In this document: in pieces, positions 8,806 through 14,531 of the stretch
Numbering within the stretch: position 1 is the first letter of the stretch
Layout: each line of letters begins with the position of its first letter
Program-made: the position numbers and the translations under genes
NCBI GenBank assembly: GCA_023390985.1
Contig: JAEWBU010000035.1
Coordinates: forward strand, 1-18,157
DNA from: Pseudomonadota bacterium
Lineage (GTDB): Bacteria > Pseudomonadota > Gammaproteobacteria > Burkholderiales > Burkholderiaceae_C
Direction of reading: 5' to 3'
DNA: 18,157 bases
Notes under the pieces: generated by a model
Databases searched by the model: none
What the model saw: the letters and a program-made list of their open reading frames with translations, nothing else
What the model was told of the DNA's origin: nothing

Positions 8806-11058
8806 GTCGTCCGCGGCGATCTCGAAGAAGAACTCGGTCCGCACCCCCGGCTCGCTGGTGAAGTCGATGCGGCCGTGGTGCGCTTCCACGATGGCGCGGC
8901 AGATGGAGAGGCCCAGGCCGGTGCCGCCCTTCTGGCGGCGGTCGGAGCTGTCGGCCTGGGCGAAGCGTTCGAACACGCGCGAGCGGAAGCTCTCCGGCAC
9001 GCCGGCGCCGTGGTCCACCACGCTGAAGCGGGCATCCATGCCGACGCGACGGACCGACACGCGCACGGTGGCGCCGCGCGGCGAGAACTTGACGGCGTTG
9101 GCCAGCAGGTTGATCGCCACCTGCAGCAGCCGGTCGTGGTCGCCGCGCACCGTCAGCGGCTCGGCCGCCTCCAGCAGCAGGCGCACGTCGGCGGCCTCGG
9201 CCAGCGGCTGCACGTCGCGGATCGCCTGCATCGCCAGCGGCGACAGCAGGCAGGGCTCCACCGCGTACTGCATGCGGCCCGACGTCATGCGTTCGAGGTC
9301 CAGCACGTCGTTGACCATGCGCACCAGCCGCGCCGAGCTCTGCGCCGAGATATCCACCAGTTCGCGCGCGTCCTCGGGCAGGTCGCCCGCCATGCCGGAC
9401 TGCAGCAGCTGCAGCGAGCCGTGGATGGCCGTGAGCGGCGTGCGCAGCTCGTGCGAGACGGTGGAGACGAATTCGCTCTTGAGCCGCTCCACTTCCTTGC
9501 GCTGCGAGATGTCGTGCACGAACGCGGCGAAGAAGCGGTGCGGGCCGGTGTCCACGAAGCCCACGCGCGCCTCCACTTCGATCTCGCGCCCCAGGCGGTC
9601 GATCATGATGCGCTCGAAGGGCGCGTGCAGCAGGTCGAAGCGGTTGGTCTGGGTGAAGGCCTCGAGCGCCCGGTCGATGGTTCCGGCGAATCGGGTCGGC
9701 ACCAGCGTGTCGGCCATCCGCCTGCCGAGGATCTCCTCGCGCGTCCAGCCGAACAGGCTTTCGGCGCGGCCGTTCCATTCGATCACCCGTCCCTGCAGGT
9801 CGACCGCGAAGAACGGGTCCTGCGCGGATTCCAGGATCACCTGCACGCGCTGCTCGTTGGCGCGCACGCGCTCGTAGGCGAGGCGCAGCTTGGCGGTGCG
9901 TTCCTCGACGCGCTTTTCCAGGCCGGCGTTGAGCTCGCGCAGCTCGTCCTCGTTGTCGCGGACCTTGCGCATCAGCGACGAGAGCGCGCCGCCCAGCAGG
10001 TGCACCTCGCGGTAGGCCGAGGCCGGGATGTCCAGCGTCCGCTCGCCGCCGTGCTCCAGGGCCTTGGCATCCCTCGCCATCTGCCTCAGCGGACGGGTGA
10101 TCCAGCGTGCGACCAGCAGGCCCGCCAGGCTGAACAGCAGCGCGGTGCCCACGCCCCAGTAGATCAGCCGGCGGCGCAGCTGCACCACCGGCTCGTAGGC
10201 CTGCTGCAGTTCCTGCCGCACGAGGATGGTCCAGCCCAGCCCCGGCGACTGCTCGTGGCCCTGGGTGCGCGTGTAGCCGACGAGGTAGGTGCGCCCGTCG
10301 GGCCAGGTCTCGACGTCGTGGCCGGCCGCGCCCTGCGCCGCGCGCTGGATGCTGGGCAGGTCCAGGCGCCGGTGCTCCAGATCGGACGGGCCGAGCAGCA
10401 CCTCGCCGGCGCGCGAGACGATCAGCGGTTCCACGCTGCTGTGCCGGTGCACGGGCGTGAAGATGGTCTTGCGCACTTCCTTGGCCCAGTCCCAGGAGAC
10501 GTGGGCGCCCAGCACGCCGCGCGTCTTTCCCTGCTCGTCGCGCACCGGGAATGCGATGTCGAAGAAGCGCGGGGGCCCGTCGCCGCCGGGCTTGTCGAGC
10601 AGGCGCGCGAGCAGCACCGCCTCGTGCACGTCGCCGAGGTGCGGTCCCTCCAGAGCGCCCGTGAACCACGGCCGTGCCGAGACGTTCACCCCTTCCAGCA
10701 GTCCGCCCGTCGACGTGCGCACCACGCCGGCGGCATCGGTCAGGCCGAGCCAGGCGTAGTGCCGGTAGCTCGCCTGGATGGCGCCGAGTTCGCGCGCCAC
10801 GATGCGGCGATCGGTCTCCGAGCGGAGGCGGTCGGCCATCAGCTGCACCTCGCGATAGCGCTCGTAGGTGGCGCGGTCCAGCCGGCTGGCGGTCTGGAAT
10901 GCGAGGTCGGCAAGCCGATTGCCGATGGAAAGGCGCATCTGCTCCGTGACCGTGTAGCCGCCGACCGCGCCGAGGACGACGGTCAGCAGCACCGACAGCA
11001 GCGTGGAGGCGATCGCCAGGTAGGTGCCGAGCCCGCGGCGTGGCTGCGGCGAGGTCAT
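8803..11058 (-). CDS. Membrane histidine kinase: Cache-HAMP-PAS-HisKA-HATPase
   Basis: A 751-residue sensor kinase. TM1 lies at about residues 13-36 and TM2 at about 300-322, enclosing a roughly 260-residue periplasmic domain with double-Cache hallmarks (VSARPWFTGAL, FDIAFPVRDEQG, GVLGAHVSWDW). A HAMP (to about 375), a coiled coil, a PAS domain (about 410-520, ending in a typical FVHDISQRKEVE) and HisKA with His536 (SHELRTPL) follow. The HATPase has an ANAVKFSP N-box, DHGAGVP (His replacing the usual Thr/Ser) and GGTGLGLSI. There is no receiver. The start is placed at ATG 11058, 12 residues before TM1. The frame remains open upstream with other ATGs (for example 11134 and 11161), and no clear Shine-Dalgarno decides between them. 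It is convergent with the glycosyltransferase, with no base between. Cache domains often bind small organic ligands; the ligand here is unknown. Confidence 0.92.
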   Translation of the reverse strand: MTSPQPRRGLGTYLAIASTLLSVLLTVVLGAVGGYTVTEQMRLSIGNRLADLAFQTASRLDRATYERYREVQLMADRLRSETDRRIVARELGAIQASYRHYAWLGLTDAAGVVRTSTGGLLEGVNVSARPWFTGALEGPHLGDVHEAVLLARLLDKPGGDGPPRFFDIAFPVRDEQGKTRGVLGAHVSWDWAKEVRKTIFTPVHRHSSVEPLIVSRAGEVLLGPSDLEHRRLDLPSIQRAAQGAAGHDVETWPDGRTYLVGYTRTQGHEQSPGLGWTILVRQELQQAYEPVVQLRRRLIYWGVGTALLFSLAGLLVARWITRPLRQMARDAKALEHGGERTLDIPASAYREVHLLGGALSSLMRKVRDNEDELRELNAGLEKRVEERTAKLRLAYERVRANEQRVQVILESAQDPFFAVDLQGRVIEWNGRAESLFGWTREEILGRRMADTLVPTRFAGTIDRALEAFTQTNRFDLLHAPFERIMIDRLGREIEVEARVGFVDTGPHRFFAAFVHDISQRKEVERLKSEFVSTVSHELRTPLTAIHGSLQLLQSGMAGDLPEDARELVDISAQSSARLVRMVNDVLDLERMTSGRMQYAVEPCLLSPLAMQAIRDVQPLAEAADVRLLLEAAEPLTVRGDHDRLLQVAINLLANAVKFSPRGATVRVSVRRVGMDARFSVVDHGAGVPESFRSRVFERFAQADSSDRRQKGGTGLGLSICRAIVEAHHGRIDFTSEPGVRTEFFFEIAADD

Positions 11059-11118
11059 GGATGCGGGAGTGCCGTCATGGGAAACGGCGATTGTGCCCGG
11101 CCGGTGCCCGCGGGCTTT

Positions 11119-11137
11119 GGCTATCCCATCCATAGCC
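11119..11137. repeat. Inverted repeat in the kinase-trxA divergent intergenic region
   Basis: GGCTAT (11119-11124) and ATAGCC (11132-11137) flank a 7-base spacer. It lies midway between the divergent starts of the Cache kinase (11058) and trxA (11212) and could be an operator. It overlaps the possible N-terminal extension of the kinase. A six-base dyad can occur by chance. Confidence 0.3.
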
Positions 11138-11176
11138 CGGCGGGTCTCCCCGCGCGCCATGCGGACGCCCGGATTC

Positions 11177-11185
11177 TGTGAGAAT
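11177..11185 (+). promoter_or_regulatory. Probable extended -10 promoter of trxA
   Basis: TGTGAGAAT (TG, one base, then GAGAAT) lies 26 bases before the trxA ATG and predicts a short leader of about 20 bases. No good -35 is seen at the usual spacing. The element resembles the one at 5174-5182 in front of the response regulator. Support is by consensus only. Confidence 0.4.
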
Positions 11186-11211
11186 GGCTCTGACAGAAAG
11201 GAAACCTCTCC

Positions 11212-11544
11212 ATGGCCAGCGATCTCATCAAGCACATTTCCGACGCGAGCTTCGAAGCCGACGTCCTGCAAGCCGACAAGCCCGTGCTGGTCGACTACTG
11301 GGCCGAGTGGTGCGGCCCGTGCAAGATGATCGCGCCCATCCTGGACGAGGTATCGGACACCTACAAGGACAAGCTCCAGATCGCCAAGATGAACGTGGAC
11401 GAGAACCGCGATATCCCGGCCAAGTTCGGCATCCGCGGCATCCCGACCCTGATGCTGTTCAAGGACGGCCAGCTGGCCGCCACCAAGGTCGGCGCGATGA
11501 GCAAGGCGCAGCTCACCGCGTTCCTCGACCAGCAGCTCGCCTGA
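11212..11544 (+). CDS. trxA: Thioredoxin
   Basis: A 110-residue cytoplasmic thiol-disulfide oxidoreductase that reduces protein disulfides and is itself reduced by thioredoxin reductase. The redox motif WCGPC occupies residues 33-37 (Cys34 and Cys37), preceded by VLVDYWAEW. The cis-proline motif GIPTLMLF and the buried Asp in LVDYW are present. The length is that of a classical single-domain Trx. The start ATG at 11212 has AAAGGA at 11197-11202, 9 bases upstream. It lies directly before rho, an order familiar in proteobacteria. A separate TATAAT precedes rho, but read-through from trxA into rho is possible because no T-tailed terminator separates them. Confidence 0.98.
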   Translation: MASDLIKHISDASFEADVLQADKPVLVDYWAEWCGPCKMIAPILDEVSDTYKDKLQIAKMNVDENRDIPAKFGIRGIPTLMLFKDGQLAATKVGAMSKAQLTAFLDQQLA

Positions 11545-11561
11545 ATTCCCCTCCCCTCGCC

Positions 11562-11567
11562 TATAAT
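11562..11567 (+). promoter_or_regulatory. rho promoter, perfect -10 TATAAT
   Basis: An exact TATAAT lies 18 bases after the trxA stop, in otherwise GC-rich DNA. The start of transcription would be near 11574, giving a rho leader of about 120 bases. The -35 is poor: nothing close to TTGACA at 16-18 bases spacing. Confidence 0.65.
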
Positions 11568-11572
11568 CCGCC

Positions 11573-11597
11573 CGATCGCCGCGCTTGCCGGCGATCG
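11573..11597 (+). promoter_or_regulatory. 9-bp hairpin at the predicted 5' end of the rho mRNA
   Basis: CGATCGCCG (11573-11581) pairs perfectly with CGGCGATCG (11589-11597) around a 7-base loop. It coincides with the transcription start predicted from the TATAAT, so it would cap the rho transcript at its 5' end. It could also act as the 3' end of trxA read from upstream, but no U-tract follows. Confidence 0.55.
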
Positions 11598-11635
11598 AGC
11601 TTCCGGTCTGCAAGGCGCCTCTAGCCTCGCGAGAG

Positions 11636-11670
11636 ACCTCCCCCCGACACCTCCAACAACAGCCCCCGCC
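11636..11670 (+). promoter_or_regulatory. C-rich, G-poor rho leader segment (candidate rut site)
   Basis: In these 35 bases I count 22 C and 3 G, with many YC dinucleotides and little ability to fold. This is the composition of Rho utilisation sites. It sits in the untranslated leader of rho itself. No Shine-Dalgarno is visible before the rho ATG, so the leader would be exposed when translation is slow. Rho autoregulation by attenuation in its leader is known in E. coli; its use here is inference. Confidence 0.5.
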
Positions 11671-11696
11671 GGGGTGCATCCACCGCAGTCGCAGCC

Positions 11697-12962
11697 ATGC
11701 ATCTGAACGAACTCAAGGCGCTCCACGTCTCCGAAGTGCTCAAGCAAGCCGAGGAACTGGAAATCGAGAACACCGGCCGCATGCGCAAGCAGGAGCTGAT
11801 GTTCGCGATCATCAAGAAGCGCGCGCGGGCCGGCGAGCAGGTGTTCGCCGACGGCGTGCTGGAGATCCTGCCCGACGGCTTCGGCTTCCTGCGCAGCCCG
11901 GACACCAGCTACACGGCCAGCACGGACGACATCTACATCTCGCCCTCGCAGGTGCGCCGCTTCAACCTGCACACGGGCGACATGATCGAAGGCGAGGTGC
12001 GCACGCCCAAGGACGGCGAGCGCTACTTCGCGCTGACCAAGCTGGACAAGGTCAACGACGGCCCGCCGGAGCAGAACAAGCACAAGGTGATGTTCGAGAA
12101 CCTCACCCCGCTGTTCCCCAAGGAGCAGATGAAGCTCGAGCGGGACAACTTCAAGGGCGAGGAGAACATCACCGGCCGCATCATCGACATCATCGCGCCC
12201 ATCGGCAAAGGCCAGCGCGCGCTGCTGGTGGCGCCGCCCAAGAGCGGCAAGACGGTGATGATGCAGCACATGGCCCACGCCATCTCGGCCAACTACCCGG
12301 ACAGCCACATGATGGTGCTGCTGGTGGACGAGCGCCCCGAGGAAGTGACCGAGATGCAGCGCTCGGTGAAGGCCGAGGTCATCGCCTCCACCTTCGACGA
12401 GCCGGCCGCCCGCCACGTGCACGTGGCCGAGATGGTGATCGAGCGCGCCAAGCGCCTGGTCGAGCTGAAGAAGGACGTGGTGATCCTGCTGGACTCCATC
12501 ACCCGCCTGGCCCGCGCCTACAACAACGTGGTGCCGTCCTCGGGCAAGGTGCTGACCGGCGGCGTGGACGCCAACGCCCTGCAGCGGCCCAAGCGCTTCC
12601 TGGGCGCGGCGCGCAACGTGGAGGAAGGCGGTTCGCTGACCATCATCGCCACCGCGCTGATCGACACCGGCTCGCGCATGGACGAAGTGATCTTCGAGGA
12701 GTTCAAGGGCACCGGCAACAGCGAGATCCACCTGGACCGCCGCCTGTACGAGAAGCGCGTGTTCCCCTCGATCCAGCTCAATCGCTCCGGCACGCGCCGC
12801 GAGGAATTGCTGCTGGCCCCCGAGATCCTGCAGAAGACCCGCATCCTGCGCCAGTTCATGTACAACATGGACGAGATCGAGGCGATGGAGATGGTGCTCA
12901 AGTCGATGAAGGCCACCAAGACCAACGTGGAGTTCTTCGACATGATGCGCCGGGGCGGCTGA
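11697..12962 (+). CDS. rho: Transcription termination factor Rho
   Basis: A 421-residue hexameric RNA-dependent ATPase and helicase that ends transcription. The N-terminal helical domain begins MHLNELK. The RNA-binding OSB fold contains DGFGFLRSP (near residue 60). The P-loop APPKSGKT has Lys185, matching E. coli Lys184 one residue shifted. Walker B is VILLDSITRLAR, the Q-loop and R-loop region lies in VDANALQRPKRFLGAARN, and the ATPase core continues with GSRMDEVIFEEFKGTGN and LDRRLYEKRVFPS. The length equals the compact proteobacterial form with no insertion. The start is set by homology; no Shine-Dalgarno is seen upstream. Only 6 bases separate its stop from the stop of the opposing PIN-domain gene. 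Confidence 0.99.
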   Translation: MHLNELKALHVSEVLKQAEELEIENTGRMRKQELMFAIIKKRARAGEQVFADGVLEILPDGFGFLRSPDTSYTASTDDIYISPSQVRRFNLHTGDMIEGEVRTPKDGERYFALTKLDKVNDGPPEQNKHKVMFENLTPLFPKEQMKLERDNFKGEENITGRIIDIIAPIGKGQRALLVAPPKSGKTVMMQHMAHAISANYPDSHMMVLLVDERPEEVTEMQRSVKAEVIASTFDEPAARHVHVAEMVIERAKRLVELKKDVVILLDSITRLARAYNNVVPSSGKVLTGGVDANALQRPKRFLGAARNVEEGGSLTIIATALIDTGSRMDEVIFEEFKGTGNSEIHLDRRLYEKRVFPSIQLNRSGTRREELLLAPEILQKTRILRQFMYNMDEIEAMEMVLKSMKATKTNVEFFDMMRRGG

Positions 12963-12968
12963 GGCCGC

Positions 12969-13748
12969 TCAACGAGGCGGAGCCGTCGGCTCCAGCGTCA
13001 CGGACGCGATCACTTCGTCCCACTTCCTGTGCATGCCGCGCCCCGTGGCGCGCGTGCCCGAGAAGCTTTCCTTGAGCACCCGGACCTGGCTCATCCTGGA
13101 CGGGTCCAGCGTCTTCCACTTTCCGACTTCCTCGACGCCATTGCGGCTGCGGCCACGCGTCTGGAAGAAGTTCAGCCGGCGGTTGCCGCCGATGACGCCG
13201 TAGTCGTGCGGCTCGCCTTCCTTCGGACGGCCTTCGTAGTGGAAGGCGATGAGGCGCTTGTGCTCGATGGCTTGGCGCACGGCTCGATCGACCGATTCAG
13301 CCGTCGACGCATGGAGGCAGGACGCCTGCTCCTCGTGGACCTCGTGCAGGAAGGGGTTCACGATCTGCAGGTCGCCGATCTTGCGCCCGTGCTGCATGTC
13401 CTCCGAGTACAGCAGCGAGCAGCCCGCCTCCAGCGCGGCCTGCACCACCATGGCGTCCCAGAACTCGAGTTGATGCTGCTGGTGCAGTTCGACGGCGCGC
13501 ATGACGAGCGCCGGCGTGTTGCTCACGACTTCCTGCTCCGCCCACGACTGCACTGCCTCGGCCGCATCGGCCGGAGACAGCAGGCGCCGTCGCACCATCA
13601 CCGCATAGAACTCCTGCAGCACCTGCGTGCTGACCACCAGGCTGCCGGCGACGGCGGCTTCGCGCAGCAACCGTGACGCGATGGGCTGCTTGAGCGGCTC
13701 CGCCGGATCGAGCGCGTACACGAGGATGTTGGTGTCGGCGAAGATCAT
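12969..13748 (-). CDS. PIN-domain toxin (VapC-like) fused to a C-terminal WYL-like domain
   Basis: A 259-residue protein, about twice the length of a usual VapC. Residues 1-133 are a complete PIN nuclease domain: Asp5 (FADTNILVY), Glu46 (STQVLQEFY), Asp98 (LEFWDAMV) and Asp117 (SEDMQHG) supply the metal-binding acidic quartet. A linker (about 134-149) leads to a module at about 150-252: a helix (VDRAVRQAIEHKR), then beta strands LIAFHY, EPHDYGVIGG, LNFFQTRG, WKTLDPSRMSQVRVL. This resembles small WYL-like proteins. No start codon lies at the junction, so it is one polypeptide. The ATG overlaps the stop of the upstream antitoxin (ATGA), the usual toxin arrangement. PIN toxins cleave RNA; the C-terminal domain may sense a ligand or regulate activity. 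The PIN call is firm; the WYL-like call rests on pattern only. Confidence 0.88.
   Translation of the reverse strand: MIFADTNILVYALDPAEPLKQPIASRLLREAAVAGSLVVSTQVLQEFYAVMVRRRLLSPADAAEAVQSWAEQEVVSNTPALVMRAVELHQQHQLEFWDAMVVQAALEAGCSLLYSEDMQHGRKIGDLQIVNPFLHEVHEEQASCLHASTAESVDRAVRQAIEHKRLIAFHYEGRPKEGEPHDYGVIGGNRRLNFFQTRGRSRNGVEEVGKWKTLDPSRMSQVRVLKESFSGTRATGRGMHRKWDEVIASVTLEPTAPPR
12979..12993. terminator. Small dyad between the convergent rho and PIN gene ends
   Basis: GGAGCC (12979-12984) and GGCTCC (12988-12993) pair around GTC, 17 bases after the rho stop and inside the final codons of the PIN gene. No T-run follows on either strand. It is the only stem-loop I see that could shape the rho mRNA 3' end. 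Confidence 0.3.
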
Positions 13749-14014
13749 TTGCCGCGGCGCAGGCGCTGCGACAGCACCTCTTCGTAGAACTCCTCGCGGT
13801 TCTTCCAGGGCGTGGGTTGGGATTTGCCGACCCGGGCGTGCATCCGCGCGATGAACGCATCGAACCGCCGCAGCCGCTCCTCGGGCGAATCCGGCCGGGC
13901 ATACGCCTCGATCGCCTTGCGGCAGATCTCGTTCACGCTCGTGCCTTCATTGACGGCGCGCACGCGCGCCGCACGGAGCAGTTCGTCATCCACGGAGAGG
14001 GTCAGGTTGGCCAT
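13745..14014 (-). CDS. Ribbon-helix-helix antitoxin (VapB-like)
   Basis: An 89-residue DNA-binding antitoxin. The N-terminal half (MANLTLSVDDELLRAARVRA, then EGTSVNEICRKAIEAYA) is a typical ribbon-helix-helix: one beta-strand for DNA contact and two helices. The C-terminal half is charged, with aromatic residues (PWKNREEFYEEVLSQRLRRGK), as expected for the toxin-binding tail. ATG 14014 is chosen by family pattern. ATG 14023 would add three residues (MSA). No Shine-Dalgarno is clear for either. The stop overlaps the toxin ATG by four bases (ATGA), so toxin translation is coupled. It probably neutralises the PIN protein and represses its own promoter, perhaps through the inverted repeat at 14026-14042. 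Confidence 0.88.
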   Translation of the reverse strand: MANLTLSVDDELLRAARVRAVNEGTSVNEICRKAIEAYARPDSPEERLRRFDAFIARMHARVGKSQPTPWKNREEFYEEVLSQRLRRGK

Positions 14015-14025
14015 GGCGGACATGC

Positions 14026-14042
14026 TACACATAACCCGTGTA
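14026..14042 (-). promoter_or_regulatory. Candidate operator of the toxin-antitoxin operon
   Basis: TACAC (14026-14030) and GTGTA (14038-14042) form an inverted repeat with a 7-base spacer, 11 bases upstream of the antitoxin ATG, in a locally AT-richer patch. Ribbon-helix-helix antitoxins commonly bind such short repeats at their own promoters. No good -35/-10 pair could be fixed on this strand. Confidence 0.35.
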
Positions 14043-14070
14043 TCCGTGCACCACACGGAAGTCACAGCAT

Positions 14071-14090
14071 CCCGGCGCGCGCCCGCCGGG
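14071..14090. repeat. GC-only inverted repeat between divergent promoters
   Basis: CCCGGCG (14071-14077) pairs with CGCCGGG (14084-14090) across 6 bases. It lies between the antitoxin start and the rpmE2 -10. It may be a boundary structure, or chance in GC-rich DNA; no T-run follows on either strand. Confidence 0.3.
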
Positions 14091-14118
14091 ACTGTCAGGA
14101 GGCCCGGGGCCGCGCAGC

Positions 14119-14124
14119 TATAAT
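14119..14124 (+). promoter_or_regulatory. rpmE2 promoter, perfect -10 TATAAT
   Basis: TATAAT followed by GCG lies 72 bases before the rpmE2 ATG, predicting a leader of about 65 bases. CTGTCA at 14092-14097 is the nearest -35-like hexamer, but its 21-base spacing is too long to be convincing. Confidence 0.65.
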
Positions 14125-14195
14125 GCGTGGTTTCGCGGAAAGTAGCCCGGAAAACCGTCCGCGCCGGCTCCCGCACCCGCTCGAAAGGAACGACC

Positions 14196-14459
14196 ATGGC
14201 CAAAGAAGGCATCCACCCCAACTACCGCGATGTGCTCTTCGTGGACCTGTCCAACGGTTTCAAGTTCGTGACGCGCTCCTGCGTGTCCACCAAGGAAATG
14301 GGCAAGACCGACGACGGCCGCGAACTGCCGCTGTTCAAGCTGGACACGTCCAGCGAGTCGCACCCCTTCTACACCGGCACCCAGAAGTCGGTGGACAACA
14401 TGGGCGGCCGCGTCGAGAAGTTCCGCAACCGCTTCGGCAAGACGCCCGTTTCCAAGTAA
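14196..14459 (+). CDS. rpmE2: 50S ribosomal protein L31, type B
   Basis: An 87-residue ribosomal protein of the large subunit, helping to bridge the subunits. GIHPNYRDVLFVDLSNGFKF, the SSESHPFYTG motif and GGRVEKFRNRFGK are diagnostic of the type B (zinc-independent) form. The CxxC zinc ligands of type A are absent; there is a single Cys in TRSC. The ATG at 14196 is fixed by AAAGGA at 14184-14189, 6 bases upstream; in-frame codons further upstream are not conserved-looking. It is preceded by a TATAAT and followed by a strong intrinsic terminator, so it is probably monocistronic. A rho-rpmE neighbourhood is common, here interrupted by the toxin-antitoxin pair. Zinc-independent L31 in other bacteria can be zinc-regulated; I see no recognisable Zur box. 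Confidence 0.97.
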   Translation: MAKEGIHPNYRDVLFVDLSNGFKFVTRSCVSTKEMGKTDDGRELPLFKLDTSSESHPFYTGTQKSVDNMGGRVEKFRNRFGKTPVSK

Positions 14460-14478
14460 ACCGGCCCACCGGAACACC

Positions 14479-14512
14479 AAGGGCAGCACGGGCGACCGCG
14501 CTGCCCTTTTTT
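14479..14512 (+). terminator. Intrinsic terminator of rpmE2
   Basis: AAGGGCAGC (14479-14487) pairs perfectly with GCTGCCCTT (14500-14508). The 12-base loop can fold further (CGG/CCG around GCGA). Six T residues (14507-14512) follow. It lies 20 bases after the rpmE2 stop and is the only classical terminator in the window. Confidence 0.92.
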
Positions 14513-14531
14513 ACTGGAGCACTGCCCGCGC

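Noticed and set aside
8875..11181. A 768-codon open frame on the plus strand across the Cache kinase
   Set aside because: The translation is rich in His, Arg, Gln and Ala with no domain; the minus strand encodes a complete kinase with all motifs.
11059..11679. Upstream extension of the Cache kinase to a 958-residue protein
   Set aside because: The extension would run through the trxA gene on the other strand and adds no recognisable domain. A start near 11058 places TM1 at the usual position.
12969..13290. The WYL-like part as a separate gene
   Set aside because: No ATG, GTG or TTG with a ribosome site lies at the domain boundary, and the frame is continuous with the PIN domain.
14127..14195. 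A 23-residue N-terminal extension of L31
   Set aside because: It begins right at the -10/transcription start region and is not L31-like; AAAGGA sets the ATG at 14196.
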